NCBI GenBank assembly: GCA_018816815.1
Contig: JAHIVD010000016.1
Location: 1 to 26,473, forward strand
Reading direction: 5' to 3'
DNA length: 26,473 bases
From: Patescibacteria group bacterium
Lineage (GTDB): Bacteria > Patescibacteriota > Microgenomatia > Daviesbacterales > UBA10151
Position numbers and translations under genes: made by a program. Under the pieces are notes generated by a model. That model had not been told where the DNA came from and searched no databases. It was given only the letters and a program-made list of their open reading frames with translations. Of this stretch, positions 14,319 through 22,445 are shown piece by piece (position 1 is the first letter of the stretch; the number at the start of each line of letters is the position of its first letter).

Positions 14319-15033
14319 CGAAAAAACCAGACTAAAAATAAAACCAAACCAATTTAAAGTTTCAGGAGATGGAGTTTTTTTTAGTCTGCAAGGAGAGGGA
14401 CAGAGTATCGGGAAACCGGCTGTTTTTCTAAGATTACATTTTTGTAATTTACAATGCAGTTGGTGCGATACAAGATATACATGGGACCGCAGTATCTCCC
14501 AATTTTGGCAAGAAGCACAAGATTGGAGTATAGAACAAGCTGTGGCAAAGATTACCCGTTTTCCTGTCAGACGTCTGATAGTCACAGGAGGGGAACCACT
14601 ACTTCAGCAAAGAAATGTTGCAAATCTATTACAACAAATGCCTGATTGGGATGTTGAAATTGAAACAACTGGTACAATAGAACCGTTACCAGAGTTACAA
14701 GAACGAGTTCAGTTTAATGTATCACCGAAGCTTGAAAATTCTGGAAACCTAAGGGTAGCTAGATATAGATCGCAAGCTTTGCGAATATTGAACGGACTTC
14801 CTGCTACAAGTTTTAAATTTGTGGTACAGAGTCCTGCAGATTTTGGAGAAATTGATGAGGTTGTTCGAGATACGCCCTTAGACCAGTCAAAAATAATCAT
14901 TATGCCCGAGGGTTCAACCCATGAAGAGGTTAGAAAACACGGACTTGCAGTAGTTGAAGAAGTAAAATCTCGTGGTTGGCGACTTATGCCTAGACTACAT
15001 GTAGAGTTATGGGGTGCTGAAAGAGGAGTTTGA
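14278..15033 (+). CDS. queE: 7-carboxy-7-deazaguanine synthase (radical SAM)
   Basis: QueE is a radical SAM enzyme that rearranges 6-carboxytetrahydropterin to 7-carboxy-7-deazaguanine. The sequence shows the QueE opening FFSLQGEGQSIGKPAVFLRL, the [4Fe-4S] motif CNLQCSWCDT (Cys56, Cys60, Cys63), the SAM-binding TGGEPLLQQ (Gly104-Gly105-Glu106) and a typical C-terminal RLHVELWGAERG. The ATG at 14278 is chosen because AAAAGGAG lies just upstream and the product (251 residues) then has the usual QueE N-terminus. A longer in-frame start at 14215 would sit deep inside queD. Confidence 0.93.
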   Translation: MVEEMIEIYQPTIDEKTRLKIKPNQFKVSGDGVFFSLQGEGQSIGKPAVFLRLHFCNLQCSWCDTRYTWDRSISQFWQEAQDWSIEQAVAKITRFPVRRLIVTGGEPLLQQRNVANLLQQMPDWDVEIETTGTIEPLPELQERVQFNVSPKLENSGNLRVARYRSQALRILNGLPATSFKFVVQSPADFGEIDEVVRDTPLDQSKIIIMPEGSTHEEVRKHGLAVVEEVKSRGWRLMPRLHVELWGAERGV

Positions 15034-15045
15034 TTATGAATAACA

Positions 15046-16008
15046 TTAGAGTGTTAAAGTATTTCTGATAATTTGTATGTTGCTTCCGACTTCTTGATCC
15101 ATTTTATGCATAGTACCATAAACTAAAAAATCTACAATTTCGTAGATTTTATATAATTTATCTATTCTTTCTTCAAAAAGAGTAGAGAGCGAATGTACTT
15201 CATTATATGTTGCAAGTAAAGGATCTTTAATATTTGGTAATATTTGAAACATTTCCCGGAACGGTTTAGTAAATTCGTACTCATTATGTCCTGCTATAAT
15301 ACTTTCAAAGTCACATAATCCTGTAATTTGCCATTGTCCAGTTAAGCTACGGTCAACTAATATATTTCCAGGACTCAGATCATTATGTACAAAAGAAGGA
15401 GGTACTTTATCTGGTAAAATACTGCCCCACCGTTGAATATGTCTTTGAATACTAAGTGCTAATGAACTATCAAGGATTTTATGTTGTAAACACCACTCAA
15501 GATTTTCAGCAAATGATTGTAGAAAATAACTTGACCAGGAATCAAAATCCCCAATTTGTAAGTCATGTACTCTGTCGCCAAACCTTGGTAATTCAACATT
15601 ATGTAATTCAGCAACCATTTGACCTAAACTAGCAGCGATAGAAGCTTGATTAACTGTATCCAGATGTGGATATGCCTCTCCTAAGTTTATACCCTGGATG
15701 GATTGTTGGAGTATATATATCTGTTCTGTTATTCTTCTTGAATTGTCATATGCTATTAAATGTGGTGTGGGAATATGAGTATGGCGAGAAAGGGTTTGAG
15801 AAGCGAATACCTCTTTAGCTCCTTTTATTTCAGCATCGTCTCCTTCAAAAATTTTTAGATGTATTCTTTCTCTTCGACCCTGTAGCGATAAGCTCAAATT
15901 AGTATTTGTAGTTGCATGTTTTATTCGGGAAATTTCTAATATCGAAACATCTTGCCCAAAGGTGTGATGAACTATATCTGAAAGAGTAATAGGACTAATT
16001 TCTATCAT
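15046..16008 (-). CDS. APH-family phosphotransferase (aminoglycoside/hydroxyl kinase-like)
   Basis: The 320-residue protein has the aminoglycoside phosphotransferase/choline kinase fold. The catalytic loop is FVHNDLSPGNILV (His208, Asp210, Asn215) and the metal-binding motif is CDFE (Asp233). The N-terminal lobe carries LHLKIFEGDD-like features and a helix with GAKEVFASQTL. Members phosphorylate hydroxyl groups on antibiotics, sugars or amino alcohols. It is the second gene of a leftward pair, starting 5 bp after the MFS gene, and both sit inside the 7-deazaguanine cluster. Self-protection by phosphorylating the product is a reasonable guess; a biosynthetic kinase role is the alternative. Confidence 0.8.
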   Translation of the reverse strand: MIEISPITLSDIVHHTFGQDVSILEISRIKHATTNTNLSLSLQGRRERIHLKIFEGDDAEIKGAKEVFASQTLSRHTHIPTPHLIAYDNSRRITEQIYILQQSIQGINLGEAYPHLDTVNQASIAASLGQMVAELHNVELPRFGDRVHDLQIGDFDSWSSYFLQSFAENLEWCLQHKILDSSLALSIQRHIQRWGSILPDKVPPSFVHNDLSPGNILVDRSLTGQWQITGLCDFESIIAGHNEYEFTKPFREMFQILPNIKDPLLATYNEVHSLSTLFEERIDKLYKIYEIVDFLVYGTMHKMDQEVGSNIQIIRNTLTL

Positions 16009-16013
16009 ATGAT

Positions 16014-17174
16014 CTATTTTTTCTGATAATTCTTAAATAACCTCCAGTATATAAAAACATTAAACATCATAAACATTTCTATAATTATTAAAGCTTTTAT
16101 AGGAGTTAATTTATCCGCTACTAAACCAATTCCCAGAAATACTACTGCCAAAAATAAACTTCCGGCAAAAGAATTAAGCGATCCCATGGTAGCCCTTTGA
16201 CGATCGGTAAATTCTTTTTGCATTAAAGTATTCTTTGCTACAGTGGAAACCCCATAATGAAAAGCGGGTGTAGCCATAAGAAACGGAGAAATGGGCGATG
16301 CAAGGATTAAAGATGTAAAACCAATAATCCTATTATAAATACTTCCGAATAGCATAATTTTAAAACTACCAAATTTATCTATAACCTTTCCGCTTATAAA
16401 GAATCCTAAGGTTGCGCCAAAATCAGTTATCATCGCAACTACTCCTATTAACCAAAAAGGTATAACCATAGCAAAAAAAGTACTTCTAAATTGATATGCT
16501 GATTCTGAAAATCCGTAACCAAAAATAGTTGAGATGCTTAATAAGCGAAGTTTTGGATTTTGTATGAAGCACTTTATGGATTCTTTCAAATGATTATAAA
16601 CATTTCCGCTTTCATTTCCATGAAACTTAGGTTCAGTCATCTTTAGAGAAAGGGTAAAACCTACAATTTGAGAAAATGCCGAAAGCCAAAATATACCTGG
16701 GAAATACATACCGGCCACAATACCTCCAATTAAGGCAGAAATTCCAGCTGATAATTGAAGCGTTGAAGATATTTTACCTAAATAATGATGATAGTTTTTC
16801 TCATCTCCTGACGTTACTAAAGTGTCGTACAATAAAGCGTCATTATTACCGCTATAGAATGATCGTGATACTCCCTCTATTATTGCTCCGAGAACTAAAA
16901 TCCAGTAAGAGAATCCGAGAGCGTAGAATGAGGTATAAAGAATAGCACAAAAGGCTCCCAGTACTAACGTTTTTTTACGCCCGATAAAATCAGATAAAAT
17001 ACCCGTTGGGACCTCAAATAAAGCAGAAGATATCATAGATATAGAAAAAATGCTTGTTCCTAACGCGTAAGAACCGGTAACTTGAGAAAAATAAATAATA
17101 GCCAAAGGCGCATAAGGTTTAAACTCACTAAAAAAATTAAACCAGGCTAATAATCTTATGTTCTTGTTTTTCAT
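16014..17174 (-). CDS. MFS transporter, possible exporter
   Basis: This product of about 386 residues is a major facilitator superfamily permease with roughly 12 hydrophobic segments. The loop between segments 2 and 3 reads GILSDFIGRKKTLVLG, the classic G-x-x-x-D-(R/F)-x-G-R-(K/R) motif, and a weaker copy, SGKVIDKFGSFKIML, lies at the start of the second half. The substrate cannot be read from sequence, but drug-efflux-type members share this form. ATG at 17174 is preferred; a TTG start at 17189 would overlap the -10 box. It is transcribed with the APH-like kinase and away from the radical SAM gene. Confidence 0.85.
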   Translation of the reverse strand: MKNKNIRLLAWFNFFSEFKPYAPLAIIYFSQVTGSYALGTSIFSISMISSALFEVPTGILSDFIGRKKTLVLGAFCAILYTSFYALGFSYWILVLGAIIEGVSRSFYSGNNDALLYDTLVTSGDEKNYHHYLGKISSTLQLSAGISALIGGIVAGMYFPGIFWLSAFSQIVGFTLSLKMTEPKFHGNESGNVYNHLKESIKCFIQNPKLRLLSISTIFGYGFSESAYQFRSTFFAMVIPFWLIGVVAMITDFGATLGFFISGKVIDKFGSFKIMLFGSIYNRIIGFTSLILASPISPFLMATPAFHYGVSTVAKNTLMQKEFTDRQRATMGSLNSFAGSLFLAVVFLGIGLVADKLTPIKALIIIEMFMMFNVFIYWRLFKNYQKK

Positions 17175-17188
17175 ATTTGAATAAACCA

Positions 17189-17218
17189 ATTATAACGATT
17201 GTCAAATATAACTGTCCA
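17189..17218 (-). promoter_or_regulatory. Promoter of the MFS-APH pair
   Basis: On the reverse strand TGGACA (17213-17218) and TATAAT (17189-17194) are spaced by 18 bp. The ATG at 17174 lies 14 nt after the -10 box, so the leader would be very short. A rightward promoter for the radical SAM gene should be in the same 80-bp gap but is not clear. Confidence 0.6.
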
Positions 17219-17244
17219 GCTCAAATTAGAAATTTTGATCCTAT

Positions 17245-18825
17245 GTGAAGTTTATGATAAACTACTCCGCATTAGAGGAAGTGTTATCTAAGATGAAAAA
17301 TGAGGTTTTATTTACCATTGCCAAAGATCCAAGTTACGATACGGTAAATGATGCTGATAGGCTTGAAGGCTTAATGAAAAAGAGAGAGCTAGAACCTTAT
17401 TATGATAATAATTTCGTTGAAGACTTCGTAGCAGCAAAAAGGCGGACTGGTGTTGACTTTAGTTTTAACTGGTCTGCTAGGAATGCTCCCGGAGAGTGGA
17501 TGAGTCAGAATATACGTACGCCGAGTAGCGTTATTGATGAACCAATTTCTTTAGGTGAAATTGAAGCTCAGCTAAGCAGCTCAAGATTTAGCCATGTTGT
17601 TATAGCAACATATTTAAGCGGGTATTCTACATTTAGAGAAATTTCTCGATATGTTCACCGAGCTCATCCTGATGTCAAGGTAGTAGCGGCATCGGTCGGA
17701 GCATTAATCCCAGAGTCTCAAGAGCTTGCTGATTATTTAGTAAAGGGAGATTTAGTCGGCGATCTAAGGGATATTTTGGGAGAAAGAAGAGAAGATGCCT
17801 TAAAACCTGTGACTATGAGGAGTGATTCTGAAACTATCTATAAGGGTCAGCATAAAAAAGCAAGTTATGGGATTTTAGCAAGTAGCTTAGGTTGTATGTA
17901 CGGTTGTGACTTTTGTCCTTCGACGGCACAATTCGGAACTAGTTACTCGGCTCCTTTTTCAGCAGAACAAATTAGAGGGGCAATTATTCAATCACATGAC
18001 CAAATTGCCCCGGACGATAAAGAGTTTACTATCAGCATTGCTGAACCACAGGGATTAGGTAATATTAAACTTTGGAAAAGTATATTTGAAGTTTGTCGGA
18101 ATTTGCCATTTGTATGCAATTTAATCAGTACTACTTCGTCAAAAGTAATCCAAGGATATACGCTGGATGAACTCACAGGAGGTAACTTAAGACTGGCTAC
18201 AGTAAATATTGGCGTTGAATCGCAACTAAAAGTTTACAGGAAAAATCAAGGAGCAGAATTGAAAAGAGTATACGATTGGCTGCAAAATGCAGGTATTAAT
18301 GTGGCCTCGACTCTTATTCTTGGTTTAGATTGGCATGACCAAGAAAATGTATGGGAAGAAGTGAGATTGCTAAAAGCATTAGAATCCAGTATTAATATTG
18401 TGGCTAGTTTAGAGATGCAGCCGAATACCCCTTTATACAACCAATATAAAAGACAGGGAAGACTGCTTGACGTTCCTCCTGAATTACTAAGTTTTTATGG
18501 TTATCAAGCCTTTTTGCACCCTAACTTTAGACAGGGATTTAATGATATGTTACCATTGCTGGATGATATAAAAGGTGAACTATACGGAGGAGATGTAACA
18601 TTAGGTAGAAACTTAGATGTTTTTCTAAACCGTAAAGCTCCTCATGAAGAAAGAGTAAGAGTGCAAATTTCCCAGGCTGTGCAGGATTTTGGAAGGAATT
18701 TAGATCCTTCGGCTTATCATGATGGAGGTACTTCCGCCATACGAGCACATGCTACTGATTTATATTTTAAGTATGGGTTTAGACAGGTTGACCTATTTTA
18801 CCCATTTATCCTGTCCACGAATTAG
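17245..18825 (+). CDS. Radical SAM protein with N-terminal B12-binding-like domain
   Basis: The 526-residue protein has a Rossmann-like region at about 110-170 (FSHVVIATYLSGYSTFRE, VVAASVGALIPES) in the position of a cobalamin-binding domain, but without the D-x-H-x-x-G motif. The radical SAM core follows with LGCMYGCDFCPS (Cys217, Cys221, Cys224), SIAEPQG, VNIGVES and TLILGLDW, as in B12-type radical SAM enzymes. The reaction could be methylation, epimerisation or ring chemistry. The GTG at 17245 or the ATG at 17254 may be the start. It heads the second rightward run, and the next gene starts 9 bp after it, so it very likely acts on the product of this cluster. Overall fold is certain, function is not. 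Confidence 0.8.
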   Translation: MKFMINYSALEEVLSKMKNEVLFTIAKDPSYDTVNDADRLEGLMKKRELEPYYDNNFVEDFVAAKRRTGVDFSFNWSARNAPGEWMSQNIRTPSSVIDEPISLGEIEAQLSSSRFSHVVIATYLSGYSTFREISRYVHRAHPDVKVVAASVGALIPESQELADYLVKGDLVGDLRDILGERREDALKPVTMRSDSETIYKGQHKKASYGILASSLGCMYGCDFCPSTAQFGTSYSAPFSAEQIRGAIIQSHDQIAPDDKEFTISIAEPQGLGNIKLWKSIFEVCRNLPFVCNLISTTSSKVIQGYTLDELTGGNLRLATVNIGVESQLKVYRKNQGAELKRVYDWLQNAGINVASTLILGLDWHDQENVWEEVRLLKALESSINIVASLEMQPNTPLYNQYKRQGRLLDVPPELLSFYGYQAFLHPNFRQGFNDMLPLLDDIKGELYGGDVTLGRNLDVFLNRKAPHEERVRVQISQAVQDFGRNLDPSAYHDGGTSAIRAHATDLYFKYGFRQVDLFYPFILSTN

Positions 18826-18834
18826 TAATCACAT

Positions 18835-19851
18835 ATGCGAAAGACAGTTTATAGTTTGCCAGAATTAGAGTGGTGTGATCTCACAAGATATAACGACCAA
18901 CAACCGGCTATTGTTTTAACTACTCCACATGCAAAAATAGCGGCAGAATATTTTTTAAAACAAATTAATCTCAAAGAGATAATTTATGTACAATCTTCTC
19001 AGAAAGTTGATGTTAATCAAATTACAGCTAAATATGTCAAAGCTCAGGTTGTATATGCTATTGGTGGAGGAAGAGTGATTGATATTGGTAGGTATCTTGC
19101 AAGTCGCTGGGGATTAAAGATTATTTGTATCCCCACGATCATCTCTTCAGATGCTTTTCTAGTGGATTGCACAGGTATCAGGGAAAATGGTTGTGTTACA
19201 TATGTTCCTTCAAAAAAAGCAGATAGAATTTTATTGGATTGGGAGCTTTTGAAAAAAGTGCCATTAAAATATCATCTTAGTGGCTGTGGAGACGTACTCT
19301 CAATTTATACGGGAGTTTATGATTGGAAATATGTCAATAAACTGGGAATCGCTTCTTCAGATGAATCTTATTCTCAATCCGTAGCCATTACGGCAAAGGG
19401 TATTTTAGACAGTTTACTTTCCGAAACAGAAGAGATAAAAAAGGGAACAAAAAAAGGTTTGGAAATTTTAATCACCTGTCTCGGCATGGAAGTTACGCTC
19501 TGTAACTTTTTCGGCAATAGTCGCCCAGAAGAAGGTGGTGAGCATTTTTTTACTTACTGCATTGAAAATAAAATCCCCCGCTTCTTACATGGTGAGATGG
19601 TGTGTTTTGGAGTTCTCATCACTTCATTTTTACAGAAACAGCCGTGGCGGCCTCTAAAAAAATTCATGGACACAGTCGGCATTAACTATAAACCCGATGG
19701 ATTAACACTGGAAATAATTTTAGAAACACTTGAAGAAATATCAGACTATGTAAAAATTCATAATTTGAGATTTAGTGTCTATAATAATTTTTTATTTAAA
19801 GATTATGAGAATAAGACTAAGAGTTTTCTGAAGGAAATATTTAAGATATGA
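18835..19851 (+). CDS. Glycerol-1-phosphate dehydrogenase/AraM-like, Fe-ADH superfamily
   Basis: The 338-residue protein belongs to the iron-alcohol dehydrogenase/dehydroquinate synthase superfamily. It is closest by eye to glycerol-1-phosphate dehydrogenases: AIGGGRVIDIGRYLASRWG (Gly77-Gly79) binds the nicotinamide dinucleotide, then IPTIISSDAF, SGCGDVLS with metal ligand Asp153, EEGGEHFF with His237 and FLHGEMV with His252. All three metal ligands are kept. The known reaction is reduction of dihydroxyacetone phosphate to glycerol 1-phosphate, but relatives include cyclitol-forming synthases. In this cluster it may make or reduce a sugar-like building block. The end overlaps the next start by ATGA (19848-19851). 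Confidence 0.8.
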   Translation: MRKTVYSLPELEWCDLTRYNDQQPAIVLTTPHAKIAAEYFLKQINLKEIIYVQSSQKVDVNQITAKYVKAQVVYAIGGGRVIDIGRYLASRWGLKIICIPTIISSDAFLVDCTGIRENGCVTYVPSKKADRILLDWELLKKVPLKYHLSGCGDVLSIYTGVYDWKYVNKLGIASSDESYSQSVAITAKGILDSLLSETEEIKKGTKKGLEILITCLGMEVTLCNFFGNSRPEEGGEHFFTYCIENKIPRFLHGEMVCFGVLITSFLQKQPWRPLKKFMDTVGINYKPDGLTLEIILETLEEISDYVKIHNLRFSVYNNFLFKDYENKTKSFLKEIFKI

Positions 19852-20993
19852 GTAGAGAAAAACCAGAAGTAATTTACGCCCGTGTTGCGGATATTGATAC
19901 CAGCTGGATGGGAACATTCAATACAGATATGATTGGAGGTTTTATGCAAAATGGCATCAGTGTGAGAGTTATCCCGGAGAGAAAAGGCCCGGAAGGCTAT
20001 AGGCCAAAAGATGTTTTTGACCATAAACTACGCGTACTAGAAAGTTTCTCTCAAATGGATATTTCTGATGAAGATACTCTATTCGTATCTTGCCCGTTAA
20101 GATGTGCACTAGATCAATTAGTCTGGGTTAGCGAGGTAGTAAAACAGAGAAAACCCTTAGTTGCATGTTACAGTCTAACTGGTACTTTTATTAAGGAAGA
20201 CTGGATAACGGTTTTTACCCCATGGGTTCGTCACCTAGAAAGAATGTGGTATGAAAAATCCGATCTTATATTTGTACCAACAGAATACTATAAACAGGCT
20301 ATGTTACAAGACGGATATAATGAAGATAAGATTTTTGTTGTAGGAGCACCCGTGGATAGTAAAAAAATTTCTACAAATGAAGAACCGAGAGATAAAAACT
20401 TAATAGTTTTCAATCACCGTCTTAATGGAGACAAAAAACCCGCATATTTTTTGAGATTGGTGGAGGATCTTTCTACTCAGTTCCCTCAGCTTAAATTTGG
20501 TATATCGACTAATCTTAACGAGTCAGATTTTTGGAGTACAATGGATCAGGATCTAGCTGTAAGTCTTAAAGATGCTCTCGCCAAATTTACATCTCTTAGA
20601 ATTATATTTAACCCTTCGCGTGATGAATATTTTTCATTATTAAATCAAGCCTATTTAGCTCCTTGTTTTGCTACTCATGAAACCTTTGGGTTTTCGGTTG
20701 CAGAATCTTTGGCAGCTGGTTGTCTACCCGTTGTACCTGCAAGACTAACCTATCCGGAATTAGTTGATGGAGATGAAGACTTAATGTGTACTTCAACCGG
20801 TGATCTAGAAGTAGATTATCAAGCTGCGTTAAAAAAGATGATTTATTTTATCCAAAATCCACAGCTTGGTGGAAAGAAATCACTTGAGGTTAGATCATAT
20901 GTTAATAGGTTTAGTCCTGTAAATGTTGTAGGTAGAATATTGGATATACTAAATAAACACTCAAGAAAGGAAGTTAAATATGGAGACAGCTAA
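19848..20993 (+). CDS. GT4-type glycosyltransferase
   Basis: The 381-residue protein has a GT-B layout. The N-terminal domain carries MGTFNTDMIGGFMQNGISV and later LIFVPTEYYKQAM; the C-terminal domain has NLIVFNHRLNGDKKP, then ATHETFGFSVAESLAAGCLP, which is the donor-binding E-x7-E motif of GT4 retaining enzymes, and ARLTYPELV. The donor and acceptor are unknown. It is coupled to the dehydrogenase-like gene before it (4-bp overlap) and overlaps queC by 14 bp. That placement suggests it glycosylates a 7-deazaguanine or an intermediate on the way to the product. Confidence 0.85.
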   Translation: MSREKPEVIYARVADIDTSWMGTFNTDMIGGFMQNGISVRVIPERKGPEGYRPKDVFDHKLRVLESFSQMDISDEDTLFVSCPLRCALDQLVWVSEVVKQRKPLVACYSLTGTFIKEDWITVFTPWVRHLERMWYEKSDLIFVPTEYYKQAMLQDGYNEDKIFVVGAPVDSKKISTNEEPRDKNLIVFNHRLNGDKKPAYFLRLVEDLSTQFPQLKFGISTNLNESDFWSTMDQDLAVSLKDALAKFTSLRIIFNPSRDEYFSLLNQAYLAPCFATHETFGFSVAESLAAGCLPVVPARLTYPELVDGDEDLMCTSTGDLEVDYQAALKKMIYFIQNPQLGGKKSLEVRSYVNRFSPVNVVGRILDILNKHSRKEVKYGDS

Positions 20994-21669
20994 AACAAAA
21001 ATGAATGAGGAACTTTTAAAAGGATTACAAAGAGAACCAACTCATAAAGCGGTTCTTCTTTACTCTGGTGGAATAGACAGTACCGCAGCAGGATTGTTAC
21101 TAAAACAGGAAGGATATAGTATTTGGCCATTGTTTATTAAGTATGGCCAATCAGCTCAAGCAGCAGAAGAATATCTAGTAAGGACTTCAACTGAAAAACT
21201 AGGCTTTGAGCCTACCCGGACAATTGAAACTGATTTATTGAAACAACTTACTAGAAGCAGATTACTGGGACAAACTAGTGTCGATGATTCGGATGCTTGG
21301 GTTCCTGGAAGAAATACTCTATTTATGGTACTTGCCGGAATTTATGCTAAACAAATTGACGCTGATGGAATTTCCATAGGCTATATGTTAGATGATAACT
21401 TTGTTTTTGGAGATAATGATTTTTTTCATCACCAAGCTATGGAAGGTATATTATCACGGTCTTTTTTACAACCTACTAGGGTATTACTTCCAACTATGGC
21501 TAGGGGTAAACAGGATCTAACTAAACTTTTATACCAAAGGGGGGTTTTAGATTTGACGGTGTCTTGCTGGAATGCTAAAATGGCCGAGGGTAGGGTAGTC
21601 TCATGCCAGGAGTGTGCAAATTGTGTTGAACGTAATAAATATATCAATGAATTGAGGGAAAAATTATGA
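20980..21669 (+). CDS. queC: 7-cyano-7-deazaguanine (preQ0) synthase
   Basis: QueC uses ATP and ammonia to turn 7-carboxy-7-deazaguanine into preQ0, the last step of the pathway started by folE2, queD and queE. The PP-loop LLYSGGIDST (Ser29-Thr35), the WVPGRNTLF motif, and the C-terminal zinc site Cys196, Cys209, Cys212, Cys215 (SCWNAK, then SCQECANC) are intact. AAGGAAG precedes the ATG at 20980. It is separated from the other three pathway genes by about 6 kb and placed among tailoring genes, so the last step is tied to them. Its stop overlaps the next ATG by ATGA. Confidence 0.93.
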   Translation: METAKTKMNEELLKGLQREPTHKAVLLYSGGIDSTAAGLLLKQEGYSIWPLFIKYGQSAQAAEEYLVRTSTEKLGFEPTRTIETDLLKQLTRSRLLGQTSVDDSDAWVPGRNTLFMVLAGIYAKQIDADGISIGYMLDDNFVFGDNDFFHHQAMEGILSRSFLQPTRVLLPTMARGKQDLTKLLYQRGVLDLTVSCWNAKMAEGRVVSCQECANCVERNKYINELREKL

Positions 21670-22445
21670 GTAGCGGAGAAGTACTAAGTACGTAACGAGG
21701 ATGGGATCGTCTAGCAAAATTTTACACAGAGTTTAGGGAGCCAGACGGAAAATTCAATAAGACAGATAAAGCAAGATATGGCGAGTATCCTTATATGACT
21801 ATGCTAATGGGACAAGAAGGAGTAGGAGATAAAACAGTACTTGACGTAGGTTGCGGCTATGGTTTTTATTCGTTTATTGCAGAGAGATTAGGAGCAAGAA
21901 AAGTGGTAGGAGTTGATTTTTCAGAACAGATGATCAAACAAGCATTAGAGTTTAAAAGAATAAGAGATAGTAGAGTGAACTTTTCCCTTGGTGCCGTAGA
22001 GCAACTACCTTTTGCACCAAATACTTTTGATATGGTCATTTCTGGCATGGCTTTAAACCTTAACGATTTTAACGCAGGCTGTACAGAATTACAGAGAGTT
22101 TTGAAGAGAAATGGTTCAATAATTTTTAGCGTCCCCCATCCTATTGGGAGTCATGGAGAATATAATGGTAACGGTGAATTTACATTGGGAGGCTACTTCA
22201 CTCGTAAGGAACATGTTGAAGAATGGCAAGATGAGCTTGGAAACCCTGTTAAATTTGCCAGAGGGAATAGAACGATAGAAGACTATACTGAAGGTTTGTA
22301 TCATAATGGTTTTGCAGTAGTTAGATTATTTGAATCCAGACCAATTACAACTCCTGAAGATAATGATCAAGCTCTTGTAGATAAAATGATGGAAGTTCCT
22401 GATTATTTGATAATTTTAGCAAGAAGACTAAACTTGGGTTTATGA
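21666..22445 (+). pseudogene. Class I SAM methyltransferase with TAA at codon 10
   Basis: The natural start is the ATG at 21666, coupled to queC by an ATGA overlap. That frame reads MSSGEVLST, then TAA at 21693-21695, then RGWDRLAKFYTEFREPDGK and on into a normal class I methyltransferase. The W-D-x-x-A-x-x-Y opening is typical of UbiE-like enzymes, so the part after the TAA is real protein. Downstream are motif I VLDVGCGYGFYS, VVGVDFSEQMIKQA, EQLPFAPNTFDMVI and FSVPHP. No start codon lies between the TAA and ATG 21795, so restart there would cost about 33 residues but keep the SAM site. It may be a recent nonsense mutation, a base error (AAA would give Lys), or a working short form. Confidence 0.65.

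Noticed and set aside
15034..15060. Bidirectional terminator between queE and the APH-like gene
   Set aside because: Only a 5-bp TAACA/TGTTA inverted repeat overlapping the APH-like stop codon, with no T-tract; too weak to call.
18835..19851. 2-deoxy-scyllo-inosose synthase
   Set aside because: It shares the superfamily, but the nucleotide loop and the HGE and GGEH sites fit glycerol-1-phosphate dehydrogenase better than the sugar-phosphate cyclases.
19848..20993. tRNA-queuosine mannosyltransferase
   Set aside because: The link to queC is tempting, but the N-terminal half does not show the known signature of that family and no Tgt is present.
21666..21795. Alternative genetic code explaining the interrupted methyltransferase
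   Set aside because: CPR recoding involves TGA, not TAA, and both TAA and TGA act as normal stops elsewhere in the window.
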